Below, piece by piece: positions 50,950 through 63,717 of a DNA stretch of 64,000 nucleotides. The number at the start of each line of letters is the position of its first letter. Position 1 is the stretch's first letter. Origin of the DNA: Synchiropus splendidus (lineage: Eukaryota; Chordata; Actinopteri; Syngnathiformes; Callionymidae); contig NC_071334.1 in NCBI RefSeq assembly GCF_027744825.2, positions 54,562,937-54,626,936 of the forward strand, given 5' to 3'. A program made the translations under genes and the position numbers. The notes beneath the pieces are model-generated. The model saw only the letters and a list, made by a program, of their open reading frames with translations. It made no database searches and was not told the origin of the DNA.

Positions 50950-52439
50950 AAAGCTTGACTCTTGGATCAGAAAAATAATCATAACAATGCAGAATGTGTC
51001 GACTTCAGTGGCATTCTACAGTGAAAGTGCAACACAAATATGACATCATAGATTCCTGCTGTGCAACATGTTGATCATCAGTCATTCAGTAATAATATGA
51101 ACATCAACAGAAAAAGGTTATGTGGCAATAATTGTATGATCATGTCAATTGGAAAACTATCACATCACCCCTGAGTCTATGTCACGTTCGGTGACAGAAC
51201 GAGATCTGGCTCAATGAAAAAAATGACTTGCAGTTGCAATGTTTCTTGAGAATCTTGTCAGAGCACACAGTTTCTTGAGTTCCTCCAGAAAGTCTCAGTT
51301 TCAAGGGCTGTGTTGCCGTACCCGGCATCCCTTCCCCTCACGCCAACAGAGAATTGGAACACCCCTCACTCTTGCCGGCATGCGTAACATTGAGACAAAG
51401 GTTTAAGGCAAAAGACTGGGGAGGAATTGAGTTGCAGCCTGTGACGGTCCAGTAGGTTTGGAGTGGTTGAGAGTAAAGACAGTGTGGGTCCAACAAATGA
51501 GGTTCCTGAATGACGGACCATGAAGAGGTTTAGTGTCTTTCGGAAGGTTGGTCACGATAGATAAAGTTCCGGGAGGCTGACCTGCTGTGCCGATACCTGA
51601 TGCAACTGCCAAAGATGCCGATAAACGTTTTGATTTCCCATAATCCCAAACCTTCATCAAACCCAAATGTAATTTTGACCTTTAAATTTGGTAGTTTGTT
51701 GTTGAAAAGGTGTTCCAGCGCAGCCCTTCCCAAATTAAATGATGAGTGTGGTTAGCATAATCTGCACTGATTCATTCACAGCCCAGACAATGAAGGTTGG
51801 AAATGGTTCGCAGTATTAGCAAATACCGTTTCATTAATCCTTGTCAGAACAAATGAATTTCTCTGTCGCATTCATTCACCTGTGGTGAGTTAAAGAGCAG
51901 CCCTGCACACATGAAAGCCCCTAAATGTGATCTCATTTATGCATTTTGTAGCACAAATTGAGCCAAAGCCGCCTTTAGAATCCATTGTTGTGTGTTTCAG
52001 GAATCTCAAATGAGTGTATTAAGAGCATCAATTCCAGCGGCCCCTGAAGTTCTTGAGAATATTTTGCTTTATTTACAAGGGGATTTGGGCTCTCGTTTGT
52101 TGTCCCACATTAATTTGGTCTTTATTTGTTCGTCTGCTCTCCAGACTCAAGCTGAGAAACCCAATCATTGTGATTAACCTGGGTTCTCAATTTCTCCTCC
52201 AGGACCTTGATGTAAAAAAGAAATCGATTAGCAGGTTGGAATTAGCGTGCTGTAGTTAAAATGGTGAGGATTAATATTATTGTTTTTCTTTTCTTTCGTT
52301 TTTAATCTGGTCTCTTAAATATGCTGCTCTTTTTCAGCACATGATTTTTGTCCAGTACTATTGTAAGATGCAGTGAAAAATGTGTCATTGTGTTGTCAAT
52401 ATTTATTGATTCATTTGTAATTGTACAGCATAAATTAAA

Positions 52440-52930
52440 TACAGTGTTACCTCGGTTCTTGACCACAATCCGTTCCAGACGGCCGTTCAAAAAGCGATTT
52501 GTTCGAAATCTCAATCGATTTTTCCCATTACAATGAATGGAAAAAGAAACAATGCGTTCCAAGCCTTAAAACAGGCTTTTGTAGGAGTGAATGTAGAGTG
52601 TCTGCTGCAGGTGCGCTGTTCCTCTATGTGTGTGGCCGCTGCATGTGGGAGGGGTTGCCGAGTGAGTGAGGTCTCTCCAGAAGTGAAGAGGTGCCCGGTG
52701 CGTGTCCAGCTCTGAATGTGCGCTTCTGTGCAGTTTGGCTGTGACAAAGTCATAAACCAAGTCACGCTCTGTCCCAGACTCGCCTCATCCCTGTCCCAGC
52801 TCCAGCCCACAACAGGACATCAAACCCTGGAGTGTGCGCTCCAGCCTCGGAGGTGTGGAGAGCGAGCACCTGTGACACTCTACCACGGTCCAGTGTGGAG
52901 ACAGGAAAGGTTTTATACCTCGATATGAAG
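52440..52930 (+). mobile_element. mariner-like DNA transposon end with GC-richer body
   Basis: Starting at a TA dinucleotide, ACAGTGTTACCTCGGTTCTT then GACCACAATCCGTTCCAGAC has the CAGTG...CCTCGGTT form of mariner/Tigger-type termini known from many animals. The next 350 bp are clearly richer in G and C than the surrounding intron, which fits an inserted body. No second terminus was found; the right edge is a guess from the change in composition. Confidence 0.45.
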
Positions 52931-54529
52931 AAAAATCAGTCTGTAAATGTAGCTAACGGGACACGTCTGCATGCAGAGGCTGCGTTATACACAATAACAA
53001 AGCTTGTTGTGGGTCAGCGCACGTTTTGTTTAGACAAAAAAAAAGTGAATATTTCAGGGAACATGCATGACCTACAGCCCTCGTACTGTCTACAGGCCGC
53101 ATCACTTCACCAGCGCACAGTCAGAAATATGGCCGCCATCATTTAGAGAGCAGTGTGAAGGCAAAAGCAATTTGCTCTTTCTCCATTCCCAAACAATGCT
53201 GTCTCCCTTTATTCTTTCTCCTGTTTCCACAAAAGCTATCTTAGAAGAGCCATGAGCCCATCTTGGAAGATTTATGAATATGTTAGAATAGCCTGAGCCA
53301 ACAGTTTTCAAAGTGGTGAGGAGAAAATAAATTAAACCGGCCCTGTAGGCAAGAGTGATGAATGAGACGCTCATTGCTCCGTCGCTCCATGCCCGTCTCT
53401 GTTTTCAGGAGAACATTCTGCAAACATTATGGGGAAACACAAACAAACATATGAATCAATTAAGCTGTTTTTGATGACTGAATTGTTGGAAGATTGACTT
53501 GGAAACTGAATCTCATCAGCAAACACTATGGCACCGCTTAGAAGGGAGCGCTTCCGTCTGCTATGCAAAATAAGGGGATCAAATGATGGATGGAAATGAA
53601 GGTAAACAATGAGTGTGTTTTATCCTCGTTTTCGTCTTTCTGCTCTTTTAACTCGGTGCTTTTATCCTTCATCTATTGTCTGGCTTATTTTTTTCATTTT
53701 AGAGCCATGACAGTGAGAAAAACAAAGTACGGATGCGCTGGTTCCAACTGCCGAGTTAAAAAAGATAACACAGCAAGAGGCAACCTTGGTTTATTTCAAG
53801 GCTGACCACTGAGGTGCTCAGAAGACTCGAATCTTCTTGTGGAACGACCCATGAAATGGACCGAGGGAGCCGGTACATTTATTTAGAGACAGAAAAAAAA
53901 CACATGTCCTTTGCCCAGAGAGCTGATAACACCGGATCATTTTCAAGATGGATGGCTGCACATAGTTTCCTTTCTTTCTTGTGCGATGAAACTCCAGTAC
54001 CTGATGAAATCTTCCAGACCTGACCTGGAGGTCAACTTACAATTGGAAGTGGTCAATCAAGAGCAAGTTTCCATTTAGGCCTGAATGCCCATAAATCTTT
54101 CCTCTTCACAGTCACTCTTGCAGACAGACTTGTCTGAAACTGCAATACTTTCCCACTTTGCTGATAGATGCTATATTTTTTTTTGTTCAAATAATCAGCA
54201 TTCTTTGTTCTTTTTGAGACCCGGTCAGAAGTTATTTGAACTCAATCGGTGAAACGACCTCATTCATTTGAACGCATTGTTAACAAGTGTCCCATTTTCT
54301 ATTCACCAGATGGATCTCTTTTACTTTACATTGAACGGCACTCTGTGACAAGTCTTTTACCTCTGCCATGGTGGTCAAGTGATCGCCTGTGTCTGATTTG
54401 GCTGTATAGCGGGTTTCATCGAAAAACAGTGTTGATCGAGAAAGAGACACTTCCATTCCGATGGTATTCAGGATCTTGGAAGTGTAAGGGCCAGATTGTT
54501 GCGATCTAGGAGTTCATGGCTGTTTGCTT

Positions 54530-54594
54530 TCATGTCCGTAAATGGTGCAAAAGACTAAAAACCTACCTCTTTAGACGTCATTTTGGACACTGAA
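54530..54594 (+). mobile_element. possible LINE ORF terminus fragment
   Basis: One frame reads FHVRKWCKRLKTYLFRRHFG and then stops after His. RLKT-LF-R-F close to a stop is typical of the C-terminus of L2/Rex-like LINE proteins in fish. Only about 21 codons are recognisable, so a chance match is possible. Confidence 0.35.
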
Positions 54595-54999
54595 TTCTGT
54601 TCTAACTTCACTTAGCTGAGGCCAGCACCTTGGTTATATTGTTGCTGTTTGAGGTTTGAACCTCCACGATGGGGAAAGCATTTTGTCCTTTAATATATGA
54701 AAGGACAAAATATGTACTGTTTTCATTTTCAGCTTAAGCTGCATATTACAATGAAAATAAATAAAATCTATATTATTGGAAAATCAATACTCCAATTTTT
54801 ATTTTCATTTACTTCTTCATGACCGGTGGTTAGTCAGTGACATAATTAAAGTAAAAAAAAAACAACATTTAAGCTTTCATTTTCAAAAGCTGCTACAGTA
54901 CATAGTTGCCAAAATTCAATTTGAATGGTCAAATTCACAAGTGAAAAGGCATTAACGGAAATGCTCTCTCATTTTCGGGTAAAAGCTGCAGTTTTAGGA

Positions 55000-55206
55000 T
55001 CGGTTCGGACCAACCGGTTGGATGTGTGAGATTGAGATGCTGGGATACTGTGCTGCCATAACTGTCGTATGCGTTGCCAGGCTGCTACGTGCTGCAGTGC
55101 CAGACATTGAATAAAAAAATAAAAAATAAAATAAGCATCCGCTGGTCGTGGTCGTAAGTACGGGTGGACATAAGTCGAGCAGGTCGTAAGTCGGATGTTA
55201 CTTGTA
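55000..55206 (-). mobile_element. Tigger-like DNA transposon end
   Basis: Read on the minus strand from a TA at 55205-55206, ACAAGTAACATCCGACTTAC then GACCTGCTCGACTTATG resembles Tigger/pogo-type terminal sequence with repeated CGACTTA(C/T)G words. The other end is not identifiable, so the left limit is approximate. Confidence 0.35.
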
Positions 55207-57849
55207 TTTGGTGCTGTTCTAGATAACCATCTGGCTCCATTCATCTTCTGAGGTATCCATGACTTTTTCAAGAGCTGCTGTGCTGCCTTCAGGACATTTT
55301 GTGAAGAAGAAAACAAGCAGCTCATTTCCACCACATGTTTGACTTCCCCACCTATTTTATCGTCCTACATGTTTTAAAAGAATCTAATTAGAAGGCTTGT
55401 ACCTGAGTCGAATTCAATAAGTGGTAGAGATGGTGGCAGCAATGTTTTTCAACTTGCCTAAACAAGTCAGCAGACTCTAAGCAAGAAAGTTGCAATACAG
55501 TGTGTGGAAGACGGCATCAATAGTGATGCATTGACAGGAACCGTTAGCTATCCAGGACCCACCAAAATGTTATCATCTGCTCCTTGTTCATACAATGCTG
55601 GTATTAAAAGTGGCAGAAAAAAAGAATATGAATGTGCACTCCCAAAACAATAATGCAGTAGCTAACCTGATTCATCTTTTTAAACCATCTAGGCTGTGTT
55701 TACGTGTGCTATAATGCAACACAATATGTAATGCTATATGAGAATACACAAGCCAACTTTATTTCATCTTTGCTTGCTTTATTTCCATTTATGTTTTATC
55801 GCTCACGCCCTTGATCTTCTCTGCTGAGCGAGTGTAAACCAGTTTAGATGCTGTACTGCACATGTCAGAGGAGCCTCTTCACTTCCTGAGCATGATCGTA
55901 AAATGTGTGTGAGGAGATAGTCGTCTTTCATATAAAGCCTCACACAAACCCATCCATCTCAGTGAGAATTCCTTGAAAGCTACACCAGCATTCTCTTTGT
56001 TGCCGCCATTTTAGCCAGCTCCATTATGTTCAACACAATGAATGTTTGTCCTGCCAAATGCCATGGAGCCAATCCTACGTGCACACGTATGTGCTTGTTG
56101 ACTACAATTCCATGTTTCATTGTTCCAAATGTATGCAAAACCACCTCATGATAATGAAATCCCATTTAGGATGAAAGTCAGTTCTAAATGAACAATGGAA
56201 TTCTGGCTTGGTGATACAGAAGGTTGTAAACTACTTGTACTTATTTTAGTCTGTCTTTTGTGTTAAATGTAGCTGCCTTCTATGCATCCCAGGACATAGC
56301 ATGTTTAATGCAGCAACATTGCTTACTAAGACATGCAAACTAATTTGCTCCGTGGAAAGATGCAAGACCCCGACCCACAATTAACCTTGAATAAATAATC
56401 CCTTTTACCCCCCCTGTAACTTAACATAGCCTCTTGAGGAGCAGCCCCTCCCCAGTAACAACCATCACTGTCGCTATTTAGATTCAACAACTCACTCTTT
56501 AAAATACTGAAAATCCGAAGCAAGGAAAGCATGACTATCTTTTGATAAAATGACTGTGACTGGTACAGAGGAGTGATGTTTATGGCTGTGCACTGCACTG
56601 CCCTGAATAAACCCTGCTACTGCTTTATAATTTATCGTGGATTTATTTTCTGCTGAATTGAGTAACACGGAAACCAAGGTGGGGACTCTCATCAGTCCTG
56701 GGTACTGAATGTGCTTCAGTTTCATTTTTATTTATGTATTAAATTCAATAAAAAAAACGTATCCATCACCGTAGCTGAATATGGCAATCTATTTTTTGTT
56801 CATAGTAAGTATTTTTGTTCATAGTAATAATAATAATATTTATTATTTGTCTTATATACTGTCAGATTCTGTTCATAAATTGTAAAGTTTTCCAAAGTAC
56901 AAGTTTGAAACAAATCTTTATATGAGAATAAAATTGTAAATATTAATTAATAATTTATTTATTATATTAAGGATATATTCATGTTAAGAGACCTTGGACC
57001 ATTATGTTCTTGTGCCTATATTTTCCATGTCCTTTTTTTCAAACATCCAAACACAAAAACACTCTTTATATCTATACCTTTTAAACAACTTTTGCTGCCG
57101 CTTCATTTTCACCATTTGTCACTTCTGACTTTTGTCAGCAGTTCGTATAATAGCATGAAAGCATGCACTGTGGTCAAGTGCCATGTGCCATGTTGCCAGG
57201 TTTGACAGTTATCCCTCTTTTGGAAAAAAAAAAAAATATTCAGGTGAAAGGAGAAACACATTGCGAAGGTGTGTGTCTTGTTATTCTTGTTTTCATTGCC
57301 TATTTATTCTACATGTTTGAGAAACATGTATTGGCTGTGTTACATTGTTAATACCGAGCCGATAGTACCATGCAAGCCACCAATTGAAGCCTATTGAGCT
57401 TCGTGTGTTACTGTGCTGTATAACAACGACAAGCTATTTCTCAAAATGAGATGAGAGTTATTATTGCGTTTACATGACCAGAAGGCAATATCAATGACTT
57501 CGCCTGTTTTGCGACACATAATAAGGGAACATCGGTGGAACCGCCTGCACAGACCTATCTATTATACATCAGAATGCTGAGTACACCTTATTCAAAAGTT
57601 AAAAAATGCTAAGATATTCAGAGGGCCGGGCACAGTTCCGTTTTATCCTCTATCGGGCCCAACACACGCTGACGGAGGAGTGCTTTATGCAAAGAAATGG
57701 ATAAAGTGTGAAAGTGGATAAATAGCTACTTTAGCAGCACTTTTATCCCGCTGTTGTGGGAGAGTGGGTGTGTGAAATGGGCCAGCACAACAATTTTTTC
57801 TTTCAATATAAGCCCCTTTACTTGAAAGCATCGAGGGGAAGGGCCAAAC

Positions 57850-58450
57850 GACTCCCGGTCTGGAGGAACAGCAGGCTGCATTCCAGTCCAGAGGACTGCG
57901 CTTGTGTATCATGACGATCACCTCCAATGGCAATTTAATGCCTCTATCAAGTGACGCACTTTATTGCACCAGTGGATTAAGTAATGATTATTTTGTGAAA
58001 TTGCGGCCACACAATGGTCAATTAATCTTTAATGAAACTGTAGCTTATGGGGCGAAGCGTGGCATTGCAATAAGCAGGCAAATGCTTGCCAAAGCACTTA
58101 CAAGCCTCGGTTGTAGCCTACATGCCCCCATATATCAGCATGTAAAAACAGAGCAGTCAGAAATGGAACTGCAAAGTCACATTTTGCAGTGTTTTTTGTG
58201 TGTGTTGATAGCTTTATTTTCTCTGTTGTGCTTGTGATTGGAAATCGCTCGCAGTCCCTCATGTATGCTGTGAGATTTAAGCGCCATTTTCAGTCACTAT
58301 TTATTTGCGAGAAGCCAGGATGAGGGAATTATGTGCACTGGCAGAGCATGAAGTTGGAGTTCATCAACTTGCTTCATGGGGATTTCAGTCTGCAGTTCAT
58401 CAGCAGCACTTTAATAAGATAACAAGCAATTCCCTGCTCTAATATTCAGT
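57850..58450. promoter_or_regulatory. candidate conserved non-coding element within the intron
   Basis: This stretch is free of recognisable repeats and dense in homeodomain-type cores: CAATTTAATG, TGGATTAAGTAATGATTA and GTCAATTAATCTTTAATG. It is balanced in composition, unlike the flanking AT-rich tracts. BRINP1 is a brain-expressed gene whose large introns in vertebrates are expected to hold enhancers. The evidence is only motif density and lack of repeats; conservation was not tested. Confidence 0.22.
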
Positions 58451-59224
58451 CGTCTTTTTTTCTTAGATGCAGCGAGTCGAGTTTTTTATTTCTTTATTAT
58501 TCATTACAGAAGCCTTATTTCCTGAAAAAATCACTCAGATATGTCATGCTTTTTTCAATGTTTTGAACGGAACGGAAGGATCCATCAGATCTCTGTTCCC
58601 TCCAAGTACAAATTATTGAAATATCGGAACCCGCTGTGGCGTCGACCATGAGGTCCTGGTCAGTCAAGGTCTTAATCTCACGTGATGCCCAGGAATCGGG
58701 AGGATTCAATAAACAAGGTTTGAAAAAACGGCAGTCGGAGATGAGAATTCATGGGGTTGATTTCATTTCATAATATCGGATGGGAGCGTTACAAATGTTG
58801 CTATTTTAAAATGTGCCCTTGCATCCACACTTTATGTCCATATTCACCTTCCTGGTTTGCTTCCCCCTGGTTCATTCCATAGCGCCGACCACCTCCAGCA
58901 GTGTAGCAAGTCAGCTGAGGTGTATCGCTACAAATGTGCACGTTCGGTCGTTCGTGAAGATAGTGTCAGTTGATAATAGTCTTATAAAGATATTTGCATT
59001 TTCTAACCTCACTATAACATTTATCACTGGAACATGTTACCGTCACACAACTTGCTGCTCAACAGTGTTCCACCATGCAACACGAACAGGTGAACTTGTC
59101 GCAGACAAAACTCATTTTCTGGTTTGGTCGATCCAAGCACAGCCAAAAATAAAGGCGGGTGATATTGGAAATAAACCAGTTTGAGTAAGGTTTAACTAGA
59201 TTTTTTTTAAAATTGCAGCCATCT

Positions 59225-59460
59225 ATTTGCAATTGTTGCCACTCAGTAAGGAGGTTCAGAGTTCAAATCCATCCCTGGGTCCTTCAGGGTGGAGTTTGCA
59301 TATTCTCCCTGTGCCTCCCTCTGTGGGCTTTCTCCACATGGTTTCCTCCCACAACCCAAAAGACATGCTCACTAGGTCAACTCTAAAACAGCCCTATGTG
59401 TGCGGTGTGTGTGAATGGTGTGTGTGCCCTGCGATGGACTGGCGTGATAGTACAGAGAGG
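59225..59460 (+). mobile_element. SINE-like repeat, plus strand (TTTCCTCCCACAGTCC family)
   Basis: A B-box-like GAGTTCAAATCC at 59260-59271 is followed by GTGGAGTTTGCATATTCTCC, CCTGTGCCTCCCTCTGTGGG, GGTTTCCTCCCACAACCC, GGTCAACTCTAAAACAGCCC, and TGCCCTGCGATGGACTGGCG. This is the family at 10098-10256, here preserved further into its 3' half. The head is truncated. Confidence 0.75.
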
Positions 59461-60637
59461 AGGTCGGAGGAGTGGGGGGAAGAGTTTGAGCGATCTTACC
59501 AACCAATCTTTTCGAAGAGGCTGGTTAAAATTATTGCAGTGTTGTACACTGTACACAGAACACTGTATTTTCTACAGGTGAGACACAGCTATGCCTCACT
59601 CCCCCACAACAGCTGAATAAAGGTGCTGCAAGAGTAGCTGAAAGTACTCTAGTGTCCTCCTTCTAGCTGAAGTGAAACCCTGCTGTTGCTGGTGTTTGTC
59701 AGATAACAGTTTGTTGAGGTGTCTTTATTTAAGTGAATTTGAATTATGGAAATAGATCACCGCACAGTAGGATGGTGGTTTGGAAGCCAGGGAAGTGTAA
59801 GCACCCCTGTGCTTTAAAAATACTTTTCACGCAGGAGAGAGGTAAATTTGTCCTTTAAAATGTGATGTATTTGTCTGTGAAGTCTTCACAGTCGCCCAGC
59901 ATGAAGCTTATTGCCCCCTGTGTTTTTGCATTCCTGCATCGAATTGGATACCTGGGAAGGATAAATGTTTTTATTCTGATTAGTTTCTCATTCCACGCTT
60001 GGCCCAAGGACACCAGTTCTCCTCCTCATTCCACACTGCTCGCACAAACCATGATAGATTTACTTTTACTGCATGACATCACCTCGACTCCAGAGGAGGA
60101 GGACAAGACATCAAATATCCAATAGTGGCGCGAAGAGTGCGTGCTTGGGGAGAAATGCGGAGGAAAGCAGAAGGAATGATGAGAGTGACTGAATGGGAGC
60201 CAAAGGATGATGTGGGACAAGTCAAGGGGCATGTGCACAAGTGTGGCGGGAGATGCAGTGAGCGTAATGAAGTAGGACAGGAGAGATGTGCACAGAGAAT
60301 TGAGACAGAGGTAGCGAGAGAAGAGGGAAGATCAGACTGATAACGCTGAGGTGAAAGTCTGTTTTGGAAATCATGTCCAGGAGAGGATTTGTATGTGTGT
60401 GTGCATGTTTACGACAGGGTTGGGGTTTTGAGATGGGTTCGGGGAAAAGGAGGAGAAGCAGGAGGCACTCGGTATTATTGTGCACCCGGCTGTTGGCACC
60501 GGCTCTGTCAGTGAGCAGCGTTGATCCGTGAACTTGCCATCTGGATTCCCCCACAAATCACATTAAAGTTTCAAGCCCAGGAATACATCAAGCTAAATGA
60601 ATATTGGATCTGGGGGCCACAGACGGGAATGGCGGGG

Positions 60638-60659
60638 AAAAAAAAAAAAAAAAAAAAAA
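60638..60659 (+). repeat. poly(A) tract
   Basis: About 22 A bases following a GGGGGCCACAGACGGG stretch; possibly a retroposon tail, but no body is recognisable. Confidence 0.9.
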
Positions 60660-61312
60660 CGCCTGGTGCAACCCAACTCTTAGGTGGTCAGACATGATCT
60701 ATTGATCTGCCTCCATCCGTGTCTCCTGCTTCTCTTGTTCATGATGGTCACCCGGGGAGAAGCAGGAAGCTGCTGGGTAATGTTCAAAACAAGTGCTAAA
60801 TTAATAAAACGCTGAATATGAAAGCTTGGAGAACCTAGAAGGAGGAGTAGTGAAATTAGCTAAACGTCTCTTCGGAGAGCCCAAAACACATGCATGTTAC
60901 TGATGATCAATTTGAACTTGGTCTGAATAGATTTAAAACACTGGAGATATGAAGAGAATTTCTTTTACAACCTCAAAAAGTGCAGAAATAAAGATCTGCT
61001 GCTTGCTGATGACTCTCCTTGATAAAGGAAGTAGACAATCAAAGCTGAAATCTGCAATATATTTTTTTCTTTAAGTCCCATTGAGCTGGGTGGGAGACTA
61101 ACAACCCACCTAGGAAACTGTCGTCCTTGAAACTTGCTAATTGCCACAATTCAACATCTTAGAAGAAACCAAGGCTTCAGTTTATTTTCATTTCTTCAAC
61201 AAATCCGGTACATTGTTCAGTTTCTAAGCAGTAGTGAGCTGATTTTTTTTATTTTTTTCAGAATTTCAAAATGAGCTAAAGTCTGACTGTAAAATCTGAA
61301 TATTGGTGATGT

Positions 61313-61520
61313 GACCGTGGCTCAGGTGGTCCAGCTGGTTGTTCAATAATCAGAGGGCTGGCAGCTTAAATCCCGCTCCATCCCAGCAGCTGTTACAGTG
61401 TCCTTGGGGAAGACACCTTTACCCACTTTGCTGGCTGCCATGCTTTCGTCCGTCTTCTGTGGCGTGAGTGGATAATGGTGTCTTTCAAGTGATTTTCAGT
61501 CTTGTGAAGTGTGGATGAGT
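61313..61520 (+). mobile_element. tRNA-derived SINE relic, plus strand (same family as at 871)
   Basis: The A-box match TGGCTCAGGTGG is followed at the expected distance by a recognisable B box (AGCTTAAATCCCG, near GGTTCAAATCC). Then come CTCCATCCCAGCAGCTGTTA and GTGTCCTTGGGGAAGACACC, which align with the copy at 871-1090. The 3' part is degenerate and the end is approximate. Confidence 0.65.
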
Positions 61521-63480
61521 CATCCTCATGTCAAGCCACAGTTGGACCATGAAACTCAAAATGAAATGTTTAAGAAGCCACATGAATTACACACACTTCC
61601 AGTTCCAAGTACTGAGCCGTGATCATCTCAGAAATGAAAGAAATAAAAACACAAAATAGCGGCAAACAGCAGTGTGGTCTCCTTGCTCCATGTCCTAAGG
61701 CGTCTTGCTCTTTGAATGAATCATTATGCGTTGACAACTACGCGCAGTTTTCTTGACTTCAATCCAAATTATTCATCCTGTTCAGCCACTATAATAATAA
61801 GTGAAGTAGCACGTGCCATCACCCTCAACAACAAGCTTAGTAATGTTGCCTTCCCATGATGCTCTTCAGCCGAGTCAACCAATCACGCTCACTGTAATAT
61901 GGAATTTTACTGGCAAACAAGCTTCATGCTGCTTAGATTGAGCCACGTTGCATCAAACCAGTGAAAGTAAAGGCATTTTATTCACATTAAAATGCTCTGG
62001 TTTGGTCCATATGTTCTGCTTCCTGCTTCTCTTCTGCTCCTGGAGCTCCACAGTACTCAGCGGACCAGCTGTGGAGGCGGAACCCTGTGGCAGTGATATA
62101 CCATTTTGTTGGCTGAACTGCAAAGCATCATGGGAAGTGTTTAGGTCACCGTAACTGAGTTTAATATTAAGTGTGACCCTATATACTGTAAGCTTATGGT
62201 GTCATGGTTCAATGGTTGAATATACTGTACTGTTATCACGGAACTTGTGTGTCATCACCATTTCTCAGTACCAATCGGCACCACTAGATAGCAGTAGACA
62301 TGAATTGGTGCGATCTGCCACATGAATGTAACTTCACTATAAAAGCCATGAGAAACTCAATTCACAGTGTCATGTATATTTGCTGCTCTTCACTTTCCAT
62401 TTCATTGTATTCAGTATGTGTGCATAGATATATCACATTCAGGAGTGCATCCTCGGGTTCTTTGAACGTAGAAAGCATTGAACCACAAAGTGCTGTTTTA
62501 CTGCCAGTGGTGACAGACTAAATGCAAAAGTGAGCATTTCAAAAGCCTGCCGTGTCCATCCACTCCAAACACACCCACTGGAATTGTGATTAAATCCATT
62601 CAAATAACAAAATTAAAAGTTTTCATCCCAATTTAAAAGTTTTTGTTAAGGACTGTTATAAGGCCGTAGATTCTCATGACAGGAGACAAAACATCTGATG
62701 TATTTAATGTTACATCATCCCATTCACCTCAGCTCCTCCAGTTTAGTTTGAGCCTTTTATGCTTCAACAGCTTTGTTCGCCGCAGTGAAAAATAGTCGGA
62801 TGTGCATCCGAGGTTCCAACCAGCCTATATTGCCGCCAAACTTTGTTTCATTTTGCAAATGCACCACAAAATATCCAAAGTAGGTAATGGGGTCTAGAAA
62901 ATGAAATGATATTCTTGCTTCCCTTTTCCACTACCACTGTGTATCGAAAAAAAAAAAAAATAAAAATAAGCGGTCAGATGAAAAGCATACGCCTAATTCA
63001 TCATTCAATAACATGGATTCTTCCGCCTGCTCGCATATATTCTGCTGAAGCACTGTTTGCGCTCAAGTAAACCCGATTAAGAAAATATTGCTTTGCCAAG
63101 ATGCTGTTTCTTACGCGATTGGAAAAAAAGCCCTCTATTTTAATCTTTTCCGATCCGCTGGCTTGTACCTCCAGTGATTTATTATTGAAGCCTGGACTAG
63201 GAAGAAAGACTGCCGTTATCTGACAGTGCCACCATTCAATACGATCGCCTGGATGAGATATGGATTAACCGAGAATCAGAAATAGATTGTCAACAGTGAC
63301 GAGGAATTAATTGAAGTGAGACTAAGACCATAAAACCTCCACGATTCAATCTTCTGTCACATTCAATTCCGTTTATTGAGCAAAGATATGAGTGTGTTCT
63401 GTCTGAATAGTCATTTCAATCATAAGGTTAAGACGTTTCTGTAATACAACTTTGACGAAATGCCGGTGTCTTTGTTTCAG

Positions 63481-63717
63481 GTCTTCAGGTCATTTTCCCG
63501 GAATACCTGCAGGAGAAATTTGTCCAGTCCGCTCTGAGCTACATCATGTGTAACGGAGAGGGGGAGTATCTCTGTCGGAACAACCAGTGCGTGTGTCAGT
63601 GTGCAGAGGAGTATCCTCAGTGTAACTGTCCGATCACCGACATCCAGCTGATGGAGAAAACTTTGCAAGGGATGTCGGAGTCCTGGGCTTCCTCCTATAA
63701 AGACTTTGAGAACTCTG
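63481..63717 (+). CDS. brinp1: brinp1 internal exon D (cysteine-rich segment)
   Basis: The acceptor is ctttgtttcag and the donor is tctg|gtaagc. The exon is 237 nt, enters in phase 1 and leaves in phase 1. It encodes [20 protein letters not shown], then a cysteine-rich stretch with seven cysteines (residues after SYIM through QCNCPITD), then a helical-looking tail ending [12 protein letters not shown]. In mammalian BRINP1 the equivalent segment lies just after the MACPF core and has the same cysteine spacing. The tail is the most divergent part of the four exons compared with the mammalian protein. The next coding exon should begin by completing an Asp or Gly codon and carry the long C-terminal region; it lies beyond the window. 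Joined in order, exons A-D give one continuous open frame of 704 nt, which argues for a functional gene rather than a pseudogene. Confidence 0.94.

Larger units (their letters stand above)
41217..63480 (+). other. brinp1: brinp1 intron between exons C and D (22,264 bp)
   Basis: Phase-1 intron beginning GTAAGC and ending TTTCAG, the largest complete intron in view. It contains a TTA-type satellite (44375-44425), two members of the GAAACAGTGT inverted-repeat family (44525-44711, 44936-45100), a perfect 30-bp tandem duplication (44842-44901), a hAT-type element (49018-49288), a small inverted-repeat element (50849-50949), a mariner-like end with a GC-richer block (52440-52930), a possible LINE terminus (54530-54594), a Tigger-like end (about 55000-55206), SINE relics (59225-59460, 61313-61520) and poly(A) tracts at 60638 and 62946. 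The stretch 57850-58450 is a candidate regulatory element. Confidence 0.9.

Noticed and set aside
57902..58237. 111-codon open frame in the candidate regulatory stretch
   Set aside because: No known domain or splice support is visible. The motif-rich texture fits non-coding DNA better.
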